Shown here in pieces: positions 9,498-17,885 of a stretch of 64,000 nucleotides of DNA. Every line of letters starts with the position of its first letter. Position 1 is the stretch's first letter. The stretch comes from Rickettsia tamurae (GTDB taxonomy: Bacteria; Pseudomonadota; Alphaproteobacteria; Rickettsiales; Rickettsiaceae). A program made the translations under genes and the position numbers. The notes under the pieces were generated by a model. The model was not told the DNA's origin. It did no database searches and saw only the letters and a list, made by a program, of their open reading frames with translations. Location of the stretch: NCBI RefSeq assembly GCF_000751075.1, contig NZ_CCMG01000008.1, forward strand, positions 124,001-188,000, in the 5' to 3' direction.

Positions 9498-10793
9498 TTA
9501 AAATCAATTTCTGTTTTATCGAGTTTTTCAAAGTGATTTAATCCAAACATAAACCCTATGCTTATAGGTATCATAATTACTAACATTCTCCAATGTCCGA
9601 AAAATTCTGTTAAATAAATAAACCCAAAAGAAGTAAGAACATACATCATAGCACGGGATAGAGCATATATAAAACTGGTATAAGTAAAGCGTTTAAATAC
9701 TGGGAAATGTCTATAAAATATAGGCATTGCTGGTGTATCACCAAATCTGAATAAAACTATAAATGATTGAATTAATAATATATCAAAACCGCTTGTACTA
9801 TTAAGTTTAATAAATATGGAAATAACAGTATAAAAATTCCAAATATAATTGCTTTTACTCTTAGTATAATTAAAGGATAAATGTAATAGCTTAAATATGT
9901 TATTATTATGTAGCTAGCAACATGTACTATAGAAACTAAAAAGTTTTGATGGATTATTTGTGCAGGAGTATAGTTAAAAGAATTTTTTAAAATATTTCCA
10001 CAATGTACGTATATAAAATAAAAACATACAGGACCTGCACACTGAATACAAAATAAAGCTAAGGAAGTTTTTATACTCACTTTCTGGTTCCATAAAGGAT
10101 TTTCTTCTAATTTGCTTATATCTAAATTAGCTTTTTCAAGTATATTTTTTACTCTTCTTTTTGCATCAGCAAATTCAGGCGTCTCTCTGAGGCGTGTTCT
10201 AGCTAATCCTCCAATCATTGCAATACCTATACCTATCCAAAAAGCATATCGCCAATTTGCTCCTATCGTAGTTGTTAAATATGCTACAAACAATGCTCCC
10301 ATCCCTCCTAACGAAGTAAAAACAGAAGTTAAAGCTACTGCCGGATATTGAGCCAGTGGTTTTATAAGCTCTGTTAGATAAAGTTCTGCTCCTACAGTTT
10401 CACCCATTGACGAAAAACCTTGAGCAATTCTATACATTGTAACAATCCAAGCTGCTTTTACCCCTATTTCAGCGTATGTAGGTAAAATTGCCACTATAAA
10501 GCAAGATAAAGCCATAATTATAAGTTGTTATAACTACAGTAGATTTACGTCCTAAGTGATCAATATAACCTATAATTATTGCCCCTACAGGTCTACAAAA
10601 TATATGTAGAACAAAAGGCAAAAGCAAAAAGTAAGAAAACAACTTGAGGATCTGAAGTTGGAAAAAATATATCGTTGAGTAATACTGCCATATGAACATA
10701 TAATAGAAGATCAAAATACTCTAAAAAAGTACCAATAGACAATAATCCTACCGCTTCTCGCTGTTCTCTATTTAACCTTACTTGCTTTTTTAT
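9470..10793 (-). pseudogene. proP: ProP-like proline/betaine MFS transporter, broken
   Basis: Three consecutive minus-strand frames together reconstruct one metabolite:H+ symporter of about 430 residues. Pieces are 10793-10600 ('...REAVGLLSIGTFLEYFD...'), 10714-10469 ('RPVGAIIIGYIDHLGRKS'), 10515-9772 ('YRIAQGFSSMGETVGAELYL', 'RLRETPEFADAKRRVK') and 9727-9470 (last TM segments). The expected initiator is ATA at 10791-10793 in place of ATG, and there are at least three frameshifts or stops. ProP paralogs are numerous in rickettsiae; this copy is dead. Confidence 0.88.
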
Positions 10794-10896
10794 AGGTCAG
10801 CATAATTTCTTTACAAAAAATTAAATTGTAAAGAAATCTATACTGTTTTATATAAAAGTCAATAGGATTTTTCGCCTTATACGATAAATAGAGAAA

Positions 10897-10920
10897 TGAA
10901 GTGCAACTTAACGCACTTCA
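10897..10920. repeat. Perfect stem-loop
   Basis: TGAAGTGC - aacttaac - GCACTTCA is an 8-bp perfect stem with an 8-base loop, upstream of the dead proP gene. No T-tract follows on either strand, so it is not a classical terminator. It lies in an 849-base stretch (10794-11642) that otherwise holds only the remnant at 11021-11423 and the next promoter. Confidence 0.45.
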
Positions 10921-11020
10921 CATGTAGTGGAATGTAAGAAGTTAAGATATTTCGCAACTTTCTTTAGATATTTGCCCTATATGTTCTACTTCATACTTTT
11001 TTTCTTGAGGTACTAGACCA

Positions 11021-11423
11021 TGATGAACAAAATATCTTTTTATAAACAGCAAATTCTTAATAATAACTGCGATAGATATTCTGCCCTTGAAATGATTAAA
11101 TCATATTTTAAGTTGAAAACCGCAAGATCGTTATCATATGAAGAACTTGAAATGATGAGCAATTAAGCGAATTATTTAGAGATTCTTTAAACTATTTTAT
11201 TAATGATTTTATATCAAAATCCGATAAATCAGTTGCAGCAAATAAAGCGTTTAGTATACAAGATGAACATAACAATACTCACAAATTATATGCGTTTTTA
11301 GAGAAAAATAAAATATCGGACAAAACACATCAAATGCTTATATATGTCAAAGTACCTTATATAATGACCAAAGACGACGAAGAAAGCTTAAACACTTTCA
11401 TACACTTGGCTAAGATAATGTAG
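11021..11423 (+). pseudogene. Unidentified gene, frameshifted
   Basis: The first frame, from ATG 11021 or 11024, gives 48 residues ending '...LSYEELEMMSN' with a TAA. A second frame then continues with 'ELFRDSLNYFINDFISKSDK' and '...DDEESLNTFIHLAKIM' to TAG 11421-11423. Joined, they make a ~130-residue hydrophilic protein broken by one frameshift near 11166. No family recognised. It lies in the accessory patch with SpoT, ProP and TPR genes. Confidence 0.4.
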
Positions 11424-11549
11424 ATTTCCCAAAAACAAAATCAGAAACTCAAGAAAGAAGAATAACTAATTTCAAAACTGTCTAGTCTATTAGAAAATTA
11501 TTTTAAAAAGCACCAGTCATATTAAATCACAACTAATAATTAAAAATTG

Positions 11550-11609
11550 TTGACTTATTTTAAGTATCTTTATACCATAACTTACTTAAATGATATTTAA
11601 ACTCTATCA
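11550..11609 (+). promoter_or_regulatory. Promoter and inverted repeat of small membrane-protein gene (copy 2)
   Basis: TTGACT (11550-11555) and TATACC (11571-11576) keep the same spacing as copy 1 at 8388. The inverted repeat TGATA (11591-11595) / TATCA (11605-11609) has the same 'TTAAACTC' core and following 'TTAAT'. Conservation of the non-coding block between paralogs supports a shared regulator or shared transcript structure. Confidence 0.6.
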
Positions 11610-11642
11610 TTAATTTTTAATAAACTTAAGATATGGTAACAC

Positions 11643-11882
11643 ATGGAAAATAAAGAAGAATCAAATATATTACCTGAGTTTATAATTGATGAAGAAGAGG
11701 AAAAACGATTAAAAGCTGAAAACTCTAAAAAAGAACTTAAGTTAATATTAATAACGTTTGCAATCATTTTAACTAGCTTTTTAACATTTTGTTATTTCTT
11801 TTTTAACTATATAGAAGAAAAAGCAGCAGAATATAAACTACAGCAAGAAGCAGAAGCAAAAAAGTTAGATAAAGCTGAATGA
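11643..11882 (+). CDS. Small single-TM protein, paralog 2 of 3
   Basis: 79 residues, closely similar to the protein at 8481: 'IDEEEEKRLKAENSKKELKL', a single hydrophobic segment ending 'TSFLTFCYFFFNY', and a Glu/Lys/Ala tail 'EEKAAEYKLQQEAEAKK'. The motif 'SFLTFCYFFFNY' is identical in both. The stop lies 7 bases before the end of the convergent rsmA gene, so transcripts may collide. Function unknown. Confidence 0.75.
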   Translation: MENKEESNILPEFIIDEEEEKRLKAENSKKELKLILITFAIILTSFLTFCYFFFNYIEEKAAEYKLQQEAEAKKLDKAE

Positions 11883-11889
11883 TGCAAGC

Positions 11890-12801
11890 TTATAATATTT
11901 CAGCAATTTTCAAATAATCTTGAGGGGTAAGGTTTTCAGCACGATAATTATCATTGATTTTCAACTGAGTTAATACTTCATGTATATTAGGTACAAGATT
12001 TTTCAGTGATGACTTGATCATTTTCCGTCGTCCTGCAAAAGCAAATTTTGTTATTTGCTCAACTTTATTTATCAGAGCAATAGACGGCGGATTTTCTAAA
12101 GGTATTAGTTTGACTATCGCAGAATATACTTTAGGAGGTGGATAGAAAGCAGTCGGTGCTACGTCAAAGCATTTTTCCACTTTAGCAATTAACTGACATA
12201 TTACCGATAACCTGCCATATGCTTTAGTTGATGGCATAGCACAAATACGTTCTACTACTTCCTTTTGTAACATTAGCGTCATATTAGTAATTAGTCGTGC
12301 TTCTTTCAGCCATCTAATCACTAACTCAGTACCTATATGATACGGTAAATTAGAAATTATAGTTACTTTATAGTCAATTGATTTGGACTCGCCTACATCG
12401 TTACTCGTCACTCTCCTATTAGTTATAGGCTTCGCTTCTCGCTCCTTGTATGCAAATCCAACTGAATTGACTATATCATAGCTTAAATCGGTTAAATTTA
12501 TTTTAAGCGCATCTTGTTTAATAATATTTAGATTAGGATAATATTCTTTAATCTCATTAAGGAGCGGGATGCATCTCTCATCTGTTTCTATAACAGTTAA
12601 GGATTCAGGTTTTTTTTGCAATATTGACCTAGTTAACCCTCCGGTGCCTGGTCCTATTTCTAATACTCGGCTATTTTCTGCAAGGTTACTCGCACGTACA
12701 ATTTTATCACATAGGCTACTGTCAAAAATAAAATTTTGTCCGTGCTTTTTAAGAGGATTAATTTGATGAGATGCTGCATGTTTTGCAATTGAAGGAAGCA
12801 T
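11890..12801 (-). CDS. rsmA: 16S rRNA dimethyladenosine transferase with RPE insertion
   Basis: RsmA (KsgA) dimethylates two adjacent adenines near the 3' end of 16S rRNA using SAM. Motif I '[12 protein letters not shown]' (res 47-58) and the catalytic '[11 protein letters not shown]' (150-160) are intact; the C-terminal helical domain is complete. Residues 111-143 ('[13 protein letters not shown]...SKSID') have no counterpart in ordinary RsmA and match an RPE-type insert, giving 303 aa against the usual ~270. The insert lies between the beta strand before motif IV and the motif itself, a surface position. Probably functional. Confidence 0.93.
   Translation of the reverse strand: MLPSIAKHAASHQINPLKKHGQNFIFDSSLCDKIVRASNLAENSRVLEIGPGTGGLTRSILQKKPESLTVIETDERCIPLLNEIKEYYPNLNIIKQDALKINLTDLSYDIVNSVGFAYKEREAKPITNRRVTSNDVGESKSIDYKVTIISNLPYHIGTELVIRWLKEARLITNMTLMLQKEVVERICAMPSTKAYGRLSVICQLIAKVEKCFDVAPTAFYPPPKVYSAIVKLIPLENPPSIALINKVEQITKFAFAGRRKMIKSSLKNLVPNIHEVLTQLKINDNYRAENLTPQDYLKIAEIL
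12373..12471. repeat. In-frame RPE inside rsmA
   Basis: About 99 bases (33 codons) insert into rsmA without breaking the frame. The encoded peptide '[17 protein letters not shown]' is the kind of peptide known from RPE insertions in Rickettsia proteins. It ends just before the conserved 'SNLPYH' motif. Confidence 0.65.
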
Positions 12802-12847
12802 GGAGTAATGCTGTTCTAGCTAAAAAAGTTGCATGAATCGATTTTCA

Positions 12848-12946
12848 TCGTCACTGCGAGCGACTGAAAGGAGCGTGACAATCTCATGAAATAGTATAAA
12901 ATCCTGAGATTGCCGCGTCGAGGCTTTGCCTCTCCTCGCAATGACG
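12848..12946. repeat. RPE-type repeat (cgtcattgcgag family)
   Basis: It begins 'cgtcactgcgagcgactgaa', passes through 'aatctcatgaaat...cctgagattgccgcg' and ends 'ctcctcgcaatgacg'. The copies at 2080-2170, 20260-20362, 57900-57995 and 59274-59384 share this core. It lies between surA and rsmA. Confidence 0.7.
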
Positions 12947-12959
12947 AAAAACAGGTACC

Positions 12960-13847
12960 TCAAGATGGCAACATTATTTTTATAGCTGCCTTTTTACGCA
13001 TATTTTCAAACATTTTTTGTGCTTTTTGCGAAATCTTTTTATTGGTTAGGAAGTTTACTACATAATTATTTTCATCTTCATTAACATTTAAGATTTTTTT
13101 GCTGCACACTAATATTATTTCAAATTTGTTATTTACTTCAAAAACATTGCTTGCTTTATCAGGAGTTAAGTCCTTTACAATAGTTTGTTTTACGCCTTCT
13201 ATCTTGCTAAGCTTATCGGTAATAATTTGCATAGTAGCAAAATTATCATAAAACGATTTTTTAACATCCGCACATTTTTTTAGTCGATTTTTCAAATTAT
13301 TCATCTGCGTAAACGCTTTATTACCACCATCTTTAGATATAAATACTTGCATTGAAACTTCTACGTCTTTTTGATCGCTAGATAAAATTGCGACATCTAT
13401 TTCTTTATTACTTACTTGTACCGATCTTGATAGACTTGATAAAATATTCATTTTAATCAACTCGGATTTAATTTGGGAAATAAAACTATCAGGATTAACC
13501 GATCTGCTTTTTAGATACTGAAGAAGAGAACCGTGAGGCATTTTATTACGATCTTCAATAGATTTAATAGCGTTATCTATCTCTTCTTGCGGAATTTCTC
13601 TATCTCCGGCATATTGAAAAAGCAAAGATTCGTCAATTAAGCTCTTGATTGCTAAGTCACTTAGCTGCTTATCTTGAGCAGGCGTTAGACTTTCAACATT
13701 ATTTAGTGCCATAATCATTTTTTTTCTAGCACGGAACTCATTAAGAGTAATAGGTTCATCATTTACGGATGCTACTATATTCGGTAATGATGCTTGTGCT
13801 ACATTAAAAGTAAAAAAAACGGTAATGATTAATAATAATTTTCTCAT
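12960..13847 (-). CDS. surA: SurA-like periplasmic chaperone / PPIase
   Basis: A 295-residue periplasmic folding factor for outer-membrane proteins. The signal peptide 'MRKLLLIITVFFTFNVAQA' is followed by the SurA N-terminal domain ('IVASVNDEPITLNEFRARK', then helices with 'LIDESLLFQYAG'). A divergent parvulin-like region follows. It is shorter than E. coli SurA, with only one PPIase-like part. It lies downstream of lptD in the same direction, and SurA assists LptD assembly, so the pairing makes sense. An RPE separates it from rsmA. Confidence 0.85.
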   Translation of the reverse strand: MRKLLLIITVFFTFNVAQASLPNIVASVNDEPITLNEFRARKKMIMALNNVESLTPAQDKQLSDLAIKSLIDESLLFQYAGDREIPQEEIDNAIKSIEDRNKMPHGSLLQYLKSRSVNPDSFISQIKSELIKMNILSSLSRSVQVSNKEIDVAILSSDQKDVEVSMQVFISKDGGNKAFTQMNNLKNRLKKCADVKKSFYDNFATMQIITDKLSKIEGVKQTIVKDLTPDKASNVFEVNNKFEIILVCSKKILNVNEDENNYVVNFLTNKKISQKAQKMFENMRKKAAIKIMLPS

Positions 13848-13869
13848 GTGATACTCTGAATAAGTGACC

Positions 13870-13997
13870 AGTAAGTAGACGAAGTTTTATTTGGAAAAGA
13901 GCAAGGAGTCTATAAGTCAAGGAGCGGAGCGTACATTTAGTACGTGAGCACCGCAAAACTTATAAGACGACGTAGCAAATTTTTCAAATAAAACGAG
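13870..13997. repeat. Repeat family with 'gaaaagagcaaggagtct' core
   Basis: This stretch contains 'ttggaaaagagcaaggagtc', 'gtacatttagtacgtgag' and 'gacgacgtagcaaatttttc' with terminal complementarity. Two more copies lie at 35113-35250 and 53840-53962. All are intergenic and ~125-135 bases long. The two ends are partial inverted repeats ('gaagttttatttggaaaa' / 'tttttcaaataaaac'). Confidence 0.7.
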
Positions 13998-14002
13998 TAT
14001 AC

Positions 14003-16144
14003 TCACATGTTTAAAACTTTTAAACCGATAGAAATAGTCGGCGAAGAGGTAGTCTTTTTGATTCCTCTACTTCCATCGGCTAGATAATCGGAATAAATCT
14101 TTGCAGTAATTCTAACACAATCTTTCGCATATGTCACCCTAATAGTTCGAGTAAGCAAATTTGGAGATCGTCTAGAGAGATCAATACGTGCACCAAAGCC
14201 TATAGTCCAATTTTCCTCTAGCTGATAATTCATGTCCCCATAAAATTGTCGCACTCTATTATTTGAAACCTTTATACTTTCTACGGAATAATATTTTTTA
14301 AGATTGGTAAGCTGAATAAAACTACCTAGAAAGTTAATCTTATCATAGTTAAAATTTCCTCCCACTTCATCTCTAATAGGTCTGAAATATCTATCTTTCC
14401 GAAAGCTATAAAACACTTCTAAATTATCAGAAAGATTACCTAGAACCTGCCCTACATTTTCCGTATTATCAGCAGGCAAATCTATACTATATCTTGTATT
14501 ACGCGACTGTCCTAAAAATAATTTTAAATAATTTTCTTCTTTAGCAATACTAGTATTTAAGCCGTAACTTAATCTATTACCGAAATCATGACAATCAATA
14601 CCGCTATAACGGTTGGATAAAAAGATATTTTTTTCGGATAATTCATATTTAGCAGGATCAATTATAACAAATTTTTTATCTTTCTTAGATAGTTTACGTC
14701 CCATAGTAAAAGAAACTACCGGCTCAATAAGTAAATTTATCGTTTTTGTTATATTACCTACTAACGGATAACGCCATAAAGTTTGCAATTCCGGTATATT
14801 CCTTTGAAATGATTTACTTTCTCTCGGCTTATCTAAATAAGCCCGTCTAGCAAGATAAAAATCGCCTCTATCTTTTGCTACAAAATCAAAAATTTGCCCT
14901 GAAGAAGTCAGCACATTATGCATAAAGGATAATTGTAAAGAGGTTCTAGCAAGTTGTTTTCCTATTCTTTCTTTGTACATTAACGTATTATTTTCAACAA
15001 CGATATGGCTGTTGTCATTATCATTCAAATTTATCACGTTTTTTGTATTGATTTTCGGTAATACTAGAGGATCGGTATATTTACTATCATTACTACCTAA
15101 GCCTTGAAAACTTAATCCTTCCGCCGAAAAATAATCAGTCTCATGAATTTTATTTAAGAATATTTTAGAAGTTAAATATGAAGCGTAGTTATTATAATAA
15201 TTTTTTAAATAAGCTTTATCCGATGTACGTTCCACCCTGAAACCGTAATCATAAACTTTATCGGTACTAATAAAATTACCGCTTGCTATATAATGATAAG
15301 AAGAAACTTTTTTATTTTTCACTACACTTCCGTCTTTTTTTAGAAAATACGGTAATTCACCGTAACTACCTTGAAAATTCATATTATCGGTATCATTCGG
15401 GCGATAGCGTGCTTCTAGCTCATAAGTTTGATATTTACTAAAAATCCTTGGAGTGAGAGTAAAATCCATATTAGGTTTTGCACGTAGATATAGAGGGATA
15501 CCAAACCCTTTATTTTTGACGTCAGGCACTAATAATCCGGAAGTTGCAGGTGCCGTAGGAGTCGGATGGAAAAAATACGGTAAGTAAAAAATCGGTACGC
15601 CATATACTTCAAAAAATACGTTTTTATAAACTACTCTATGTTCTTCGGAATGAATATAAGTACCCTTAGCAGCAATTTGCCAAATAGGGTTTCTATTACA
15701 AGTAACATCGCAAGGGGTAAATTCGGCATGGTGCAGCTTAAGATTATTTTCATCTATTCTTTCGGCAAGTTTAGCAATTAAAAGATTATTATCACCGGAA
15801 AGCAAAATGAATTCCGATATGATACCTTTCTTAAATTCATCTTTTAAAACCGCTTTGTCTCCCTCTATTATCCGGTTTTGTTTATCCTTAATTCGGATAT
15901 TACCTTCTGCCCATAAAATATCGTTTTCTATATCATAAAGTAAATTATCTGCCGTTAATAAATACTCATCCGTGATAATTCTTATATTACCTTTAGCATA
16001 TATCAAATCCTGACTTTCATTATACTCTACGAAGTCGGCTATCATATTGCTTATTTTAATATTTTGACCATTCTTAGAAAGATCGGCAAAACTTACCAAA
16101 GAAAATATTATGATAATAAGCAAGCATATTATTCGCAGTAGCAT
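14003..16144 (-). CDS. lptD: LPS-assembly protein LptD
   Basis: A 713-residue outer-membrane beta-barrel that inserts lipopolysaccharide into the outer leaflet with LptE. It has a signal peptide ('MLLRIICLLIIIIFSLVSFA'), a periplasmic OstA/LptA-like jellyroll domain (roughly res 30-180, 'AKGNIRIITDEYLLTADNL') with the cysteines 'PCDVTCNRNP', then the barrel, which includes 'YFHPTPTAPATSGLLVPDV', the conserved proline-rich entry of the barrel. Upstream of surA, same strand, as in many proteobacteria. Confidence 0.93.
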   Translation of the reverse strand: MLLRIICLLIIIIFSLVSFADLSKNGQNIKISNMIADFVEYNESQDLIYAKGNIRIITDEYLLTADNLLYDIENDILWAEGNIRIKDKQNRIIEGDKAVLKDEFKKGIISEFILLSGDNNLLIAKLAERIDENNLKLHHAEFTPCDVTCNRNPIWQIAAKGTYIHSEEHRVVYKNVFFEVYGVPIFYLPYFFHPTPTAPATSGLLVPDVKNKGFGIPLYLRAKPNMDFTLTPRIFSKYQTYELEARYRPNDTDNMNFQGSYGELPYFLKKDGSVVKNKKVSSYHYIASGNFISTDKVYDYGFRVERTSDKAYLKNYYNNYASYLTSKIFLNKIHETDYFSAEGLSFQGLGSNDSKYTDPLVLPKINTKNVINLNDNDNSHIVVENNTLMYKERIGKQLARTSLQLSFMHNVLTSSGQIFDFVAKDRGDFYLARRAYLDKPRESKSFQRNIPELQTLWRYPLVGNITKTINLLIEPVVSFTMGRKLSKKDKKFVIIDPAKYELSEKNIFLSNRYSGIDCHDFGNRLSYGLNTSIAKEENYLKLFLGQSRNTRYSIDLPADNTENVGQVLGNLSDNLEVFYSFRKDRYFRPIRDEVGGNFNYDKINFLGSFIQLTNLKKYYSVESIKVSNNRVRQFYGDMNYQLEENWTIGFGARIDLSRRSPNLLTRTIRVTYAKDCVRITAKIYSDYLADGSRGIKKTTSSPTISIGLKVLNM

Positions 16145-16264
16145 TTATATTAATAAATATATTTTAATAGTAAAAAATAATAGCAAGCTATTAGCAATAT
16201 ATCAAATAATAAAAAATTTTGCTTGCTCTTTTGCAGTGCAAGATTATTCTATGGAGATGATAAC

Positions 16265-16345
16265 CGTCATTGCGAGTGGACATTGTTGCGTGGATCGATT
16301 CCACTACTGTCATAACGTGGTCAAGCCACGGGATGACATCGGAAC
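16265..16345. repeat. RPE-type repeats upstream of xseA
   Basis: 'cgtcattgcgagtggaca' is followed by 'tgtcataacgtggtcaagccacgggatgaca'. It makes the xseA frame appear 45 codons longer on its 5' side than the conserved protein. Confidence 0.6.
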
Positions 16346-16404
16346 GTTTTTCAAGAACCATGCAACAAAGCCACTCTCAGCTCAAAAAACCAAGTACTAA
16401 TAAA

Positions 16405-17739
16405 ATGCTAGACAATTTCATTGCAAATCAAGCAACTAAAGAGTTTTCAGTTAGTGAGATTTCTAATAAAATTAAAGAATTATTAGAAAATAATTTTAGC
16501 TATATTAAGATAAAAGGAGAAATTTCAGGTTTAAAAATAGCAAGCTCAGGTCATGCTTATTTTAACTTAAAAGAAAATACCGCTATTTTAGCCTGTACTT
16601 GCTGGCGTCCTATTCTTGCTAAAATCAAATTTCCTTTAAATGACGGTATGGAAGTGGTGATTAGCGGCAAGCTTTCAAGCTATGCAGGTAATTCACGCTA
16701 TCAATTATCGGTAGATAATTTGCAACCTGCAGGACTTGGTGCTATGTTGCAAATTCTAAATGAACGCAAAGCTCGTTTAGAAAAAGAGGGACTATTTAAT
16801 AAGAAACGTATTCCTATACCTTTTTTACCTGATAAAATAGGCGTTATCACTTCAATAACCGGTGCTGTTATTAAAGATATTATTCATCGCATTCGCGAAC
16901 GTTTCCCAACTCGGATGATAATATGGCCGGTTAGCGTACAAGGCGAAAATTCCAGCAATGAAATTGCTGAAGCAATTGAAGGATTTAACAATTTAGAAGA
17001 GATAAATAAACCAAGTGTTATAATTGTTGCTAGAGGTGGCGGTTCTATAGAAGATCTTTGGTCATTTAACGATGAGATATTAGTACGTGCCGCTTATAAC
17101 TCAAAAATTCCTATTATTTCCGCAGTAGGCCATGAAGTGGATTATACTTTAATAGATTTAGTAGCCGATAAAAGAGCTCCGACGCCAACTGCTGCCGCAG
17201 AATTTGCCGTACCGGTACAATCTATTTTAAATAATACTCTACAATCTTATGAAAAAATATTATTGAATAATACTAGCCGGTTAATTAAATATCACGAACA
17301 AAATATAGTAAATTACGATAAAATACACAGATATCTCTCTCACTATATAAATAATAGGCAACAATTACTAGACGAAACCAGTTTTAATTTACTAGATGCT
17401 TTACCGTGCTTTATTGAACTACAAGAAACAAAGCTTAAATCTTTTTCTAAAGAAAGAGTTAACCCTGCTAAAATACTCAATTACAAAACATTAGAATTAA
17501 CACATCAAACAGCTTATCTATCAAAATCGGCAAATAATACTTTGAAAAATTTTGAGTATAAATTAGAATTAAATAGCACGTTACTTGCAAGCCTTGATTA
17601 TCATAACGTATTAAAACGAGGTTTTGTTATAGTTAAAGGAGAAACGGGTAATTTTTTATCTTCTAAAATTACTGCTGCAAATGAAAAAATTTTTAATATT
17701 AAATTTTCTGACGGCGAAATTAAAGTAGTTCGTAATTAA
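16405..17739 (+). CDS. xseA: Exodeoxyribonuclease VII large subunit
   Basis: XseA is the catalytic subunit of the enzyme that degrades single-stranded DNA from both ends. The N-terminal OB domain ('[24 protein letters not shown]') and the catalytic domain with '[18 protein letters not shown]' and '[13 protein letters not shown]' (res ~220-255) are complete, as is the C-terminal coiled region. The 444 aa from ATG 16405 fit the family; the frame stays open upstream to 16270 but those codons are repeat DNA. The small subunit gene is not in the window. Confidence 0.94.
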   Translation: MLDNFIANQATKEFSVSEISNKIKELLENNFSYIKIKGEISGLKIASSGHAYFNLKENTAILACTCWRPILAKIKFPLNDGMEVVISGKLSSYAGNSRYQLSVDNLQPAGLGAMLQILNERKARLEKEGLFNKKRIPIPFLPDKIGVITSITGAVIKDIIHRIRERFPTRMIIWPVSVQGENSSNEIAEAIEGFNNLEEINKPSVIIVARGGGSIEDLWSFNDEILVRAAYNSKIPIISAVGHEVDYTLIDLVADKRAPTPTAAAEFAVPVQSILNNTLQSYEKILLNNTSRLIKYHEQNIVNYDKIHRYLSHYINNRQQLLDETSFNLLDALPCFIELQETKLKSFSKERVNPAKILNYKTLELTHQTAYLSKSANNTLKNFEYKLELNSTLLASLDYHNVLKRGFVIVKGETGNFLSSKITAANEKIFNIKFSDGEIKVVRN

Positions 17740-17740
17740 A

Positions 17741-17862
17741 AATGTCATCCTGTGGCTTGACCACAGGATCTTGTATCACAGGCTGTATCCTGAGATCCCG
17801 CAATCAAGTTGCGGGATGACATTAAAAATTACTAGATTCCTGCTCTCGCAGGAATGACAAAA
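17741..17862. repeat. RPE-type repeats
   Basis: Two palindromic families lie side by side: 'tgtcatcctgtggcttgacc' with 'gttgcgggatgaca' (17743-17822) and 'gattcctgctctcgcaggaatgaca' (17834-17860). They fill the gap between xseA and the next gene. Confidence 0.7.
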
Positions 17863-17885
17863 CATAATTCTAAAAAATACAAACC

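Noticed and set aside
5907-12000. attR duplicate of the tRNA-Leu 3' end
   Set aside because: I looked for a second copy of the CCGCGGGTACCA-type end downstream and saw none by eye.
13870-13997. Possible tRNA or structured RNA in the repeat family
   Set aside because: No cloverleaf and no conserved ncRNA signature that I can see; repetition at three loci fits a mobile repeat better.
16270-16404. Upstream extension of xseA
   Set aside because: Encoded by repeat DNA; conserved XseA starts at ATG 16405.
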